From positions 91,579 to 155,578 of the forward strand of contig JALHLK010000009.1 in assembly GCA_022844565.1 (NCBI GenBank): a DNA stretch of 64,000 bases, given 5' to 3'. Position 1 is the first letter of the stretch. The number at the start of each line of letters is the position of its first letter. The translations under genes and the position numbers were made by a program. Below, piece after piece: positions 1 through 7,220 of this stretch. This DNA is from Saprospiraceae bacterium. Its GTDB lineage: Bacteria; Bacteroidota; Bacteroidia; Chitinophagales; Saprospiraceae. The notes beneath the pieces were generated by a model. The model saw only the letters and a program-made list of their open reading frames with translations. It did no database searches and was not told the origin of the DNA.

Positions 1-664
1 ATACTGCTCTAATTTCGTCGATCAACTCTTCATGCAAATTTTCGTCCATCATCTCTCCAAGCGCAGGTCTGAAGATCATGTATGCATTGTACAATATAAA
101 AAATGAAGCTAGTAATGCCGCCCAATCATCAGCTGAAGCATATTGATCTCCCATGACTACAGCAATGGCTATGCCTACAAATGCAGCTGCTGAGGTTATA
201 GCGTCGCTCCTATGATGCCAAGCCTCTGCTTCCAATACGGTACTTTTTATTTCTTTACTCTTGCGCTTTACCCATTGGTAGCTCAATTCTTTCCAAATGA
301 TGACCGCACCAATGACGTAGAGGGTATAACTCCTAGGTGTACTGTGTGGTGTCATAATGTTTTGTATACTTTGAAAAGCAATCACTGTAGCTGAAATAAC
401 CAAAAAGGCCACTACCATAAATGTAATCAAAACTTCAACACGTCCGTGTCCATATGGGTGATTTTCATCAGCTGGTTTGCTCGAATATTGTATACCTAAC
501 AAAACTAAAATAGAAGAAAAAACATCTGTCGTGGATTCTATCGCATCTGCTATCAAGGCAAATGAATTGCCAAAATAACCAAATGTCCACTTAATAATGG
601 CCAAAAATAAGTTACTCAGTAAACTGACGTAGGTAGTTTTTTTAGCGTTGGCTTCTCTATTCAT
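1..664 (-). CDS. cation diffusion facilitator family transporter (C-terminus cut by window edge)
   Basis: I translated this by hand on the minus strand: it starts MNREANAKKTTYVSLLSNLF and runs off the left edge, 221 residues visible. It is an inner-membrane divalent-cation/proton antiporter of the CDF family. Visible signatures are FALIADAIESTTDVFSS in the second membrane segment (metal-site Asp pair), the conserved HPYGHGR loop, and EAEAWHHRSDAITS with the H-x3-D metal ligands. About 220 of the usual ~300 residues are present; most of the cytoplasmic C-terminal domain is missing only because of the window boundary. A near-consensus -7 box (TACCTTTA, 671-678, minus strand) lies 6 nt before the ATG, so the message may be almost leaderless. 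The metal transported (Zn, Fe, Co or Mn) cannot be told from this. Confidence 0.9.
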   Translation of the reverse strand, partial: MNREANAKKTTYVSLLSNLFLAIIKWTFGYFGNSFALIADAIESTTDVFSSILVLLGIQYSSKPADENHPYGHGRVEVLITFMVVAFLVISATVIAFQSIQNIMTPHSTPRSYTLYVIGAVIIWKELSYQWVKRKSKEIKSTVLEAEAWHHRSDAITSAAAFVGIAIAVVMGDQYASADDWAALLASFFILYNAYMIFRPALGEMMDENLHEELIDEIRAV

Positions 665-1104
665 TGGTGGTAAAGGTAAAGGTTTTTTCTATAGTTGATG
701 TGAGATTTTTAGGATTTTAAGATTATGAGACCCTTTCAATTTAAATAGAGACTTAATATCAAGTTTCACACAAAAACTTATAAAGGTAAAAAAATAGCTT
801 AGGTATAATCTCAAATCTCCAGTTAGTGTTCGACCCTACCGTGGTCGCATATCTACTTTCATATCTTCTTTTATAACTATTTAACTTACTTAGAGGTCAT
901 GATAAAATAGTTTATGGATCATCAAAAAAGGTGAAAACCCGTTTTAAGAAAAAACCATCCTGAAGGAAAAGTATAGCTATAATCTCCTATCATGAAGTAG
1001 TGTAAATCACTATCTGGGCCGGATACCTACAGCATTCATCTTTTTACTTATACAGAAATCAAGTTAGCTCAAAATATTCTATTTCAAACCTATCAGTAAA
1101 TCCT
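665..1104. repeat. intergenic region with dispersed repeat family 2 (copy 1, 800-930, plus a decayed copy)
   Basis: No gene is seen here. Positions 800-930 match, on the opposite strand, 26345-26476, with long identical blocks such as TAGGTATAATCTCAAATC, GTGTTCG, TCTTTTA.AACTATT and GAGGTC. A third, much more degenerate version seems to start near 975 (TATAATCTC, then GGATACCTAC and ATCTTTTTACT). The element is non-coding in all frames and lies between divergent genes. Confidence 0.6.
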
Positions 1105-1112
1105 TATCTTTG
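1105..1112 (+). promoter_or_regulatory. -7 promoter box TATCTTTG for the flippase/DUF3108/DUF4230 operon
   Basis: This is an exact match to the Bacteroidota -7 consensus TAnnTTTG. It ends 4 nt before an in-frame ATA at 1117, which would make the transcript leaderless. No clear -33 TTG was found at the expected spacing. Confidence 0.55.
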
Positions 1113-1116
1113 TACC

Positions 1117-2139
1117 ATAAACCAAATCAAGATCGAAACTTTACAGAGACTTAAGAATAATTTTAATATTGGCAATTTTCGGATATTAATAAAAATTGCT
1201 CAGTGGATCTTTTTGGGGTTTGTAAGTTATTATGTTTATCATTATATTTCCGCGACATCGATTAAACTAGACTTTTCATTCAAAGATTTTTCCCGACTAG
1301 TAAGTGAAAATTGGATTTTATCCTTAACGCTCTTGTTGCTTTCGCCATTAAATTCTTTAGTAGAAGCAAGAAAATGGCAGGTAGCAATTCAACATATTGT
1401 ACCGAAAGTTACCATAGGGCGATCGCTCAAAATGATTTATGTAGGGGCAGCAGCAGGATTGATCACTCCATCCAAAATTGGAGAGTACGGTGGAAGACTC
1501 ATAGATATACCTGTCCAAAAGTATCCTCAAGCGATAGTGGCAAATTTCTATTGCAGTGTATCACAAAATTTGACAAATCTAATAATAGGTTTTACTGCCA
1601 TTGTCGTGTTGAGCAATCAGCTGTATGGGCACTTTCAGTTTATTACGATCTCCTTAGTAACTATGGGAGGAATATCGTCGTTGGTTTTATTATTGCTTTA
1701 TTATAACTTGCCTATGTTTACAAGAATAGTTGGTAAAATAAGCTTCTTAAAAAAGTGGCTTGCAAGCAAAGAAATAAAATATGAAAGCAAAGTACACGTT
1801 GATACGATATTACGATGGGCTTTCATTCGCTATGCCATATACCTCCTTCAGTACCTTTTGGTTGTAGAAATTTTAAATTTTGAGATCGGTTGGTTAGAAA
1901 AAATAGGTGCAATTGGAATTATTTTCTTGCTTCAAAGCGTTGTAGTGTTACCAAGTTTATTAGGCATTGTTGCGAGAGTCGAAATTGCTTATTTTGTATG
2001 GGCTTCAGTCGGAATGATAAATGGTGATGTACTCATGGCAACATTATTTTTATGGATGGTAAACTTAGCATTGCCAGCCACATTAGGAGCAATTTGGTTA
2101 TTATTGGACAGACAAAATTTAGATGAAAAATACAATTAA
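1117..2139 (+). CDS. lysylphosphatidylglycerol synthase TM region-like (flippase-like) membrane protein; non-canonical start
   Basis: Polytopic membrane protein of the LPG_synthase_TM/flippase-like family (Pfam PF03706 type). Typical marks are the GLITPSKIGEYGGR segment and about seven or more hydrophobic spans. The first standard start codon is TTG at 1213, but that would cut through the first membrane helix. The frame is open back to a stop at 1003-1005 and contains no ATG, GTG or TTG in between. I place the start at ATA 1117, 4 nt after a perfect -7 box, giving 340 residues, the usual family size, and an N-terminus INQIKIETLQRLKNNF before the first helix. It overlaps the next gene by 17 bp. 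The substrate is unknown. Family call confident, start tentative. Confidence 0.8.
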   Translation: MNQIKIETLQRLKNNFNIGNFRILIKIAQWIFLGFVSYYVYHYISATSIKLDFSFKDFSRLVSENWILSLTLLLLSPLNSLVEARKWQVAIQHIVPKVTIGRSLKMIYVGAAAGLITPSKIGEYGGRLIDIPVQKYPQAIVANFYCSVSQNLTNLIIGFTAIVVLSNQLYGHFQFITISLVTMGGISSLVLLLLYYNLPMFTRIVGKISFLKKWLASKEIKYESKVHVDTILRWAFIRYAIYLLQYLLVVEILNFEIGWLEKIGAIGIIFLLQSVVVLPSLLGIVARVEIAYFVWASVGMINGDVLMATLFLWMVNLALPATLGAIWLLLDRQNLDEKYN

Positions 2140-2959
2140 GAATACGTTTATACTCCTCATTTTCTTCATTATTGGAGCTATGTTTTTATCCTTAAAAAAG
2201 GATGATAAAGCAGCTGATTTATGTGATATGAACAATAGTTCTTTTGCTCATGGCGAAAAATTGGTTTATAAGATTTACTATAACTGGAAATTTATTTGGG
2301 TACCAGCAGGAGAGGTGGTCATGCGTGTGGTCGAAAATCCTGAATCATACGAGTTAAAAGTGTCTGGATCGACATATGAGGCTTATGATAATTTTTTTAG
2401 AGTGAGAGATTATTTCTATTCTAAGATCGATAAAAAAAGTTTGAAGCCGATCTCATTCGTTAGATTAGTGGAGGAAGGAGATTATCGAAAATTTGATAGT
2501 ATCGCTTTTGATTATAAGAAGTATTCAGCTACCTCTTTTGTGGGCAAAAGTCGGTCCGAAGCAAAAGCTGAAACGCACAAATTGGATGATTGTATGCACG
2601 ACTTGGTTTCAATCCTCTATTCTATGCGCAACACACCTGTGGATCTTTATAAGAAGGGTGATATCATTCCTACAAAAGTATTTTTTGATAGAGAGACCTT
2701 TCCAATTAAGGTAAAATATGAAGGTAAAGAATTGAAGAAATCGATTAAAGACTTAGGTAAGTTTAATACAGTAAGAATAAATCCTGACCTTGTAGCCGGC
2801 AATGTATTTACAGATGGTGCTAGAATGGACATCTGGGTATCTGATGATGCGAATAAAATACCCTTACTCATTGAATCTCCTCTAAAAATAGGTGTGGGTA
2901 AAGCATTTCTCAAGTCTTACTCTGGTCTCAGGCATCCATTGACATCAAAACTAAAATAA
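2123..2959 (+). CDS. DUF3108 domain-containing exported protein
   Basis: 278 residues with an N-terminal hydrophobic signal segment (residues ~7-24) followed by the DUF3108 pattern GEKLVYKIYYNWKFIWVPAGE, a beta-rich periplasmic or outer-envelope domain of unknown function. It overlaps the flippase-like gene by 17 bp and its stop abuts the ATG of the DUF4230 gene, so the three are one operon and probably translationally coupled. A role with the upstream membrane protein in envelope lipid or glycan handling is only inference from this arrangement. Confidence 0.8.
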   Translation: MKNTIKNTFILLIFFIIGAMFLSLKKDDKAADLCDMNNSSFAHGEKLVYKIYYNWKFIWVPAGEVVMRVVENPESYELKVSGSTYEAYDNFFRVRDYFYSKIDKKSLKPISFVRLVEEGDYRKFDSIAFDYKKYSATSFVGKSRSEAKAETHKLDDCMHDLVSILYSMRNTPVDLYKKGDIIPTKVFFDRETFPIKVKYEGKELKKSIKDLGKFNTVRINPDLVAGNVFTDGARMDIWVSDDANKIPLLIESPLKIGVGKAFLKSYSGLRHPLTSKLK

Positions 2960-3571
2960 ATGATAAGGATCTACAAAATACTCGCAGTTTTAGGTATCGT
3001 GGCACTTGGATTTTTTGTTGGGTGGTTTTATGGTAAAAAGTCATCTTTTTTTTCTAAAACCGATGAAGTTAAATCCAGTGTAGTAGTAGAAAACATTGAA
3101 AAAGTTTTTAAATTAGTGGCTGTGGAAGCCAATCTTTCAGAACTTTATCAATACAAAGATTACTATACTTACGACTTTAGTTTTCTTCGAAAAAAAGCGA
3201 TATTAAGGGTTAATGCAAAAGTAAGTGTAGGGTATGATCTTAAGAAATTAAACATCCAAGTTGATAGTATCAAAAAAGTTGTTACTATCAATGAACTTCC
3301 ACCCGCTGAAATATTATCCATAGATCACAATCTAGATTATTACGACATCGAACAGGGCCTTTTTAATAGTTTTGAATCTGCAGACTATAATCACATCAAT
3401 GCCAATGCAAAAGAGTATATCCGTAAAGTTGCCCTAAATAAAAACATTTTAGCCGAAGCCACTACTCAAAAAGAAGAGGTGCTTACTATTATAAAAAATA
3501 TGGTAAGGGGTATGGGATATGAATTCGTGATTATACCTTCGATCATTGAGGTAAAAAAGGAAATAAAGTAA
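2960..3571 (+). CDS. DUF4230 domain-containing membrane-anchored protein
   Basis: 203 residues: one N-terminal transmembrane anchor (about 5-24), then a DUF4230 domain recognised from the VEANLSELYQYKDYY opening and the I.V.SIKKVVTINELPPAEI strand region. The domain is expected on the far side of the inner membrane. The ATG follows the preceding stop codon directly, making it the last gene of the three-gene operon. The molecular function of DUF4230 is not known to me. After the stop only ~35 bp separate it from the convergent serine hydrolase gene; no strong terminator hairpin was seen. Confidence 0.8.
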   Translation: MIRIYKILAVLGIVALGFFVGWFYGKKSSFFSKTDEVKSSVVVENIEKVFKLVAVEANLSELYQYKDYYTYDFSFLRKKAILRVNAKVSVGYDLKKLNIQVDSIKKVVTINELPPAEILSIDHNLDYYDIEQGLFNSFESADYNHINANAKEYIRKVALNKNILAEATTQKEEVLTIIKNMVRGMGYEFVIIPSIIEVKKEIK

Positions 3572-3605
3572 TTGAGGTTATTGTGGATAGCATGCTATAA
3601 TCCGT

Positions 3606-4838
3606 TTATTGGACTTTCTTTGAATCAGAAAAACTAATAGGATTTAATTGATTATTGATTTCCGGCAACCCTTCAAATATTTGAACAAACCACTTCATTA
3701 CTTCACTTCCGACTCCACAATCATTATTAAAAAGTACCGCTAAGCCTACTTTTTCTTTAGGATTAAAGGCGATTAGACTTTGATATCGATTGACATAACC
3801 TCCATGGAATACCCACTCACTTCCATTAGTTAACCTAAGTGTCCTCCATCCGTAAGCATAATTTACCGTATCAACATACTGCCATTTCTCATAACTTCTT
3901 CTTTCGGGCAATACTGCAACTTGTCCTACAAATAGCTCTTGAAGTTTTTGGGTTGGAAGGATGCTGCTATCCCCATTTATAAGGAATTGCACATATTTTG
4001 AAAGGTCACTTATCGAAGCATTTATACCTCCAGCTGACACAAGGTTGTAATATTTTTGGTTAAAACCGTCATTGAAGTAGGATGAATCTGCCTCATTATA
4101 ATTGTGAGGCCAAGCATGATTTTTATTGTTGATAAAATCATCACAAGTAAAACTTGATTTCATATTGAGGGGTAAAAGTACTTTTTCCTTTAAATGGTTT
4201 TCGTACGTTTGGTTAGTGATGTTGTAAATTACTTTTTCAATCAATCCAAACGCTGCATTTTGATAGGTAGCGTATTGACCTAAGGGATATATAGGCTTCT
4301 CAGAAGAAAAGCTGGGAATAATCTCGTCCAATGATAAATTATTTTCTACAAGATTGGTATAGCTGTGGGTTGTCAAACCTGTAGACATGGACAAAAGGTG
4401 TCCAATCGTAAGATTATTTGTTAAATTTGGATCTTTAAACTTTAGGTCAGGGATATATTTTATCACCTTATCATCAAATGATAGCTTTCCCTCCTTTTCT
4501 AGAATTTTAGCAGTCAAAGCTGCAAAACTCTTTGAAAGACTTGCGATTCTAAAATTAGTATTTTCATCTATCCTTGTTCGAAGTCTCAAATTTGCATAAC
4601 CATATCCTTCCATTTTTAAGATACTACTGTCTGCAAGAATCGTAATTGCAAATCCTGGGCAGTGTAAGCTATCCACCTCTGATTTTAAAATAGTTATTAG
4701 GCTGTCAGCCAAGTAGTATTTTGGATGGTCAACATCTATTTTTGGGCGGATAGGTAAAACCGAGTCTTTTGGCGATTGGCATTGAGTCCCAATAACAGTT
4801 AGTATTAGAAAGAAATAAAATGGAGTTAATTTTTTCAA
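3606..4838 (-). CDS. serine hydrolase, beta-lactamase/class C-like lipoprotein
   Basis: 410 residues. The start MKKLTPFYFFLILTVIGTQC is a lipoprotein signal with its Cys at 20. The three class C/esterase motifs are present: SLSK at 100-103 (nucleophile Ser100 and Lys103), YQN at 192-194 and HGG at 345-347. This is the PBP4*/EstB-like Pfam Beta-lactamase family, which includes D-aminopeptidases, esterases and lactamases, so antibiotic resistance cannot be assumed. It is predicted to sit in a membrane facing the periplasm. It starts 9 bp after the rhodanese gene on the same strand, suggesting co-transcription. Confidence 0.85.
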   Translation of the reverse strand: MKKLTPFYFFLILTVIGTQCQSPKDSVLPIRPKIDVDHPKYYLADSLITILKSEVDSLHCPGFAITILADSSILKMEGYGYANLRLRTRIDENTNFRIASLSKSFAALTAKILEKEGKLSFDDKVIKYIPDLKFKDPNLTNNLTIGHLLSMSTGLTTHSYTNLVENNLSLDEIIPSFSSEKPIYPLGQYATYQNAAFGLIEKVIYNITNQTYENHLKEKVLLPLNMKSSFTCDDFINNKNHAWPHNYNEADSSYFNDGFNQKYYNLVSAGGINASISDLSKYVQFLINGDSSILPTQKLQELFVGQVAVLPERRSYEKWQYVDTVNYAYGWRTLRLTNGSEWVFHGGYVNRYQSLIAFNPKEKVGLAVLFNNDCGVGSEVMKWFVQIFEGLPEINNQLNPISFSDSKKVQ

Positions 4839-4847
4839 AAAAAGAAA

Positions 4848-5159
4848 TTATTGTGAAGTTTCAAAATTTTCTTGCCATGCCAGCATACCACCTAACAGAT
4901 TGCTAACTTTAGTGAATCCATTTTGCATTAAAAAAGCTTTAGCATTTGCACTACGAGCACCTGACCGACAATGAACAACAATTTCTTTTTCTTTTAAATC
5001 TGCTAATTCGTCCAAAGCGAAAGGTAAAGAACCGAGAGGGATAAGCTTTGCTCCAATATTAAAAACATCTGCTTCGTGATGTTCTCTGACATCTAATAGA
5101 AAAAAATCTTCTTTATTATCTATTTTTTCTTTTAACTGATGTACTGTTATATCTTCCAT
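4848..5159 (-). CDS. single-domain rhodanese-like protein
   Basis: 103 residues forming one rhodanese domain. LLDVRE at 21-26 is the conserved structural motif and CRSGARS at 64-70 is the active-site loop, with Cys64 as the persulfide-carrying nucleophile. No signal peptide, so cytoplasmic; likely role is sulfur transfer or thiosulfate/polysulfide handling (GlpE/PspE type). It is followed after 9 bp by the beta-lactamase-like lipoprotein gene and preceded by the PASTA gene on the same strand (62 bp gap). Confidence 0.9.
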   Translation of the reverse strand: MEDITVHQLKEKIDNKEDFFLLDVREHHEADVFNIGAKLIPLGSLPFALDELADLKEKEIVVHCRSGARSANAKAFLMQNGFTKVSNLLGGMLAWQENFETSQ

Positions 5160-5221
5160 AGAACTAATTTTTGATAGCGTTTTTATAACGAATGTTGGTA
5201 AAAATTATTATTGCAGTGATG

Positions 5222-6022
5222 TTAATCGCAACCGTTGGGTTTTGAAGCCACAACGACAAGATTGATAGTACTTCCCATGGCTATTTTGGTAACACCATCA
5301 TATTTAGGTTCTTGAGATAGTATATATGCGGCACTTCTGTCTGTGATTTCGTCATTTACTTCCACATCACCAAGTTGTAAGTTGGTACTTTCTAGTAAGA
5401 ATTCAGCTTCTGCAAGTGTCATACATTCTAATGCAGGTATCACTACTTCTCCACTTTCTTTATCGCTTACTATAAATTCAAGAAGGTCTCCTTTGCTAAT
5501 CTCAATCTCTTTTCTGATTATATCTTGACTAATGATAAGTTTACCTTTATAATAAACTTCAAGAATATGGTTGGGCTCTCCAGGATCGTATGTTTTGCCA
5601 GTTACTTTTGCATTTATGCCTCTATATTGCAACTCCTTCATTTTTTGATTAAAATCATTACCATACAAAACAGGTAGGTCTTTTACCTTGATCTTATCAG
5701 GGGTAAATTTTGAAATTGTTACGTATATTTTTCTACCTGATTTGACCTCTGAGCCTGCTTGAGGATTTTGATTGAGTATAGTGCCTCCAGGAGTGCCTAG
5801 TTTAAATATTGAGTCGAACACTACTAATTCAAATGAGTTGTCTTCCGCTAATTCTACAGCATCATAAGCATGCATTTTTACAAAATTAGGCAACACCAAC
5901 TTTTCACCATGATTGGTATAGAACCTAAGCCACATCATTGTCAATAATACCAATCCAACTATAAAAGCAACTGCCAATAATAAATGTTTGATAATAGGAA
6001 ATTCTTTAAAAAACTCTTTCAT
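5222..6022 (-). CDS. PASTA domain-containing membrane protein
   Basis: 266 residues from the chosen ATG: short cytoplasmic N-terminus (MKEFFKEFPIIKHLLL), one transmembrane helix (~residues 13-32), then about three PASTA repeats, seen as LVLPNFVKMHAYDAVELAED, NQNPQAGSEVKSGRKIYVTI, VKDLPVLYGNDFNQKMKELQ and IPALECMTLAEAEFLLEST. PASTA domains bind peptidoglycan or related ligands; no kinase or transpeptidase domain is attached. An earlier in-frame start at 6049 is rejected because a perfect -7 promoter box (6049-6056) overlaps it. Typical of Bacteroidota stand-alone PASTA proteins. Confidence 0.88.
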   Translation of the reverse strand: MKEFFKEFPIIKHLLLAVAFIVGLVLLTMMWLRFYTNHGEKLVLPNFVKMHAYDAVELAEDNSFELVVFDSIFKLGTPGGTILNQNPQAGSEVKSGRKIYVTISKFTPDKIKVKDLPVLYGNDFNQKMKELQYRGINAKVTGKTYDPGEPNHILEVYYKGKLIISQDIIRKEIEISKGDLLEFIVSDKESGEVVIPALECMTLAEAEFLLESTNLQLGDVEVNDEITDRSAAYILSQEPKYDGVTKIAMGSTINLVVVASKPNGCD

Positions 6023-6048
6023 TACGAAAAGTATAATATGATTGAGCA

Positions 6049-6056
6049 CAAAAGTA
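6049..6056 (-). promoter_or_regulatory. -7 box TACTTTTG for the PASTA gene
   Basis: The plus strand reads CAAAAGTA, an exact TAnnTTTG on the minus strand. It places transcription start near 6044 and so supports the start codon at 6022 rather than 6049. Confidence 0.55.
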
Positions 6057-6330
6057 ACTAATTACATATTAATGAAAAATATTAAGTAAATATATTTGAA
6101 GTTTCGAACAAAAATATTGTAGTCTTAATCCTTGTTGAGCTTAAGGACGGTTAAGAAGCTTATGATTGAGGTGTTATGTTTGGGTTAAGGAGGTAAAAGA
6201 ATGTTAAGAGAGTTAAGTTTAGAAAGTTTAGTTTGGTCAAAGAATTTTTCGCTAAAAGCTAATAACTGAAATCCTATCGAGTGATGTTCGGACAAAAAGT
6301 GTTAAGAATAAAATAATGATTTTAAAAATA
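6057..6330. other. intergenic region with GTTAAG-rich purine tract
   Basis: No gene seen. Around 6125-6240 the sequence repeats short words such as GGTTAAG, GGGTTAAGG, TGTTAAGAG and AGTTAAG, a degenerate purine-rich tract resembling 8688-8735 (same strand) and the complement of 37360-37440. Confidence 0.5.
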
Positions 6331-6362
6331 TTGCTTTAGTTTGAATAAAATTTTTACATTTG
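6331..6362 (+). promoter_or_regulatory. promoter of tRNA-Cys (TTG -33 and TACATTTG -7)
   Basis: TTG at 6331-6333 and TACATTTG at 6355-6362, 21 nt apart, match the Bacteroidota promoter consensus TTG-N17-23-TAnnTTTG. The tRNA begins 15 nt downstream. Confidence 0.75.
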
Positions 6363-6376
6363 CGGACGATTTTAAA

Positions 6377-6447
6377 GGTTTCGTGGCCGAGCGGCTAGGC
6401 AGAGGTCTGCAAAACCTCCCACAGCGGTTCGAATCCGCTCGAAACCT
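6377..6447 (+). tRNA. tRNA-Cys (anticodon GCA)
   Basis: Complete cloverleaf, 71 nt. The acceptor stem GGTTTCG (6377-6383) pairs with CGAAACC (6440-6446) and is followed by U73, the usual Cys discriminator. The anticodon arm GAGGT-CTGCAAA-ACCTC gives GCA; the T arm GCGG-TTCGAAT-CCGC is intact. CCA is not encoded. Confidence 0.97.
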
Positions 6448-6451
6448 CAAC

Positions 6452-6485
6452 AGAGTCTTAGGCGTTGTCTAAGGCTCTTTTTTTT
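6452..6485 (+). terminator. Rho-independent terminator after tRNA-Cys
   Basis: AGAGTCTTAG (6452-6461) pairs with CTAAGGCTCT (6469-6478) with one G-U pair and a 7-nt loop, followed by eight T. Confidence 0.9.
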
Positions 6486-6546
6486 GTTTCTCACAATTAT
6501 TCAATTCCCACAAAATATAGTAAGAAAATTAATCTACTAAAAATTT

Positions 6547-7044
6547 TTATTCATCGATTTTCCTTAGCTTAAGGCTATCTAAGAGCTTAAGTGTAGATGT
6601 TGTATCGACTGTAATACTAATTGTATCTTTTACCATTGACTCATCCGCATTATTTAATGGCTTATAGTATTCCTCCATTAATTGTATTTTGCAATAACAT
6701 GGATTAAACTTTTTCTTGGTATAAGGAATAAATACATCGATCATCTTTTTCAAGCGTTTATTCATTTTGTCTTTTACAACATAATCTCCTTCCCAAGGAC
6801 AATCATAAAGTCTGACTTTAGTGTGCATTGGATATTCGTTTAACAAATCACGGGAGACAGCAATAAAGGGTTCTTTTATTTTGTCCGTATGTTCTCCACT
6901 TGCCGTAAGCCCGCGAATGTGGTAAACAGTAACTTTGACATCACTTGGAGGCTTAACACCTATTAATGCAAAAACAAGACAAATAGTGATTATATAGTCC
7001 ATATAAAAAAGTTTATTCCATAAATCAAAATTTATTATCTTCAA
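6547..7044 (-). CDS. 3D-domain (double-psi beta-barrel) exported protein
   Basis: 165 residues with an N-terminal hydrophobic segment (about 15-30) and a 3D domain like that of MltA, RlpA-like and YuiC/YorM proteins. The pattern GLTASGEHT, then FIAVSRDLL, then GDYVVKDKMNKRLKKMIDVF keeps the conserved Asp positions of the family. 3D domains act on peptidoglycan glycan strands, so a periplasmic cell-wall role is likely, but catalysis is not proven. The last ~30 residues are Thr/Ser/Asp-rich. A promoter with -33 and -7 boxes lies just upstream. Confidence 0.7.
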   Translation of the reverse strand: MKIINFDLWNKLFYMDYIITICLVFALIGVKPPSDVKVTVYHIRGLTASGEHTDKIKEPFIAVSRDLLNEYPMHTKVRLYDCPWEGDYVVKDKMNKRLKKMIDVFIPYTKKKFNPCYCKIQLMEEYYKPLNNADESMVKDTISITVDTTSTLKLLDSLKLRKIDE

Positions 7045-7065
7045 AACATTGATCTATTGCTTTAT

Positions 7066-7099
7066 CAAATTTAGATCAATAATTGGACTTAACGACAAA
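7066..7099 (-). promoter_or_regulatory. promoter of the 3D-domain gene
   Basis: The plus strand shows CAAATTTA at 7066-7073 (minus-strand TAAATTTG, exact -7) and CAAA at 7096-7099 (minus TTTG, -33), spacing 22 nt. The ATG is 21 nt downstream of the -7 box. Confidence 0.7.
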
Positions 7100-7220
7100 T
7101 AATTGATAAAAATTTAAACCTTAGTTATAAATTTTTGTCCTTAGTACTATTAAATCAGTGCAATAAATCATGCTGAAAATGCATTTTCTCAATTAATTGC
7201 CATAGCAGTACATAGTATTT

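Noticed and set aside
3606..4838. Antibiotic-resistance beta-lactamase
   Set aside because: SxxK, YxN and HxG are shared with esterases and peptidases; no feature points to lactamase activity specifically.
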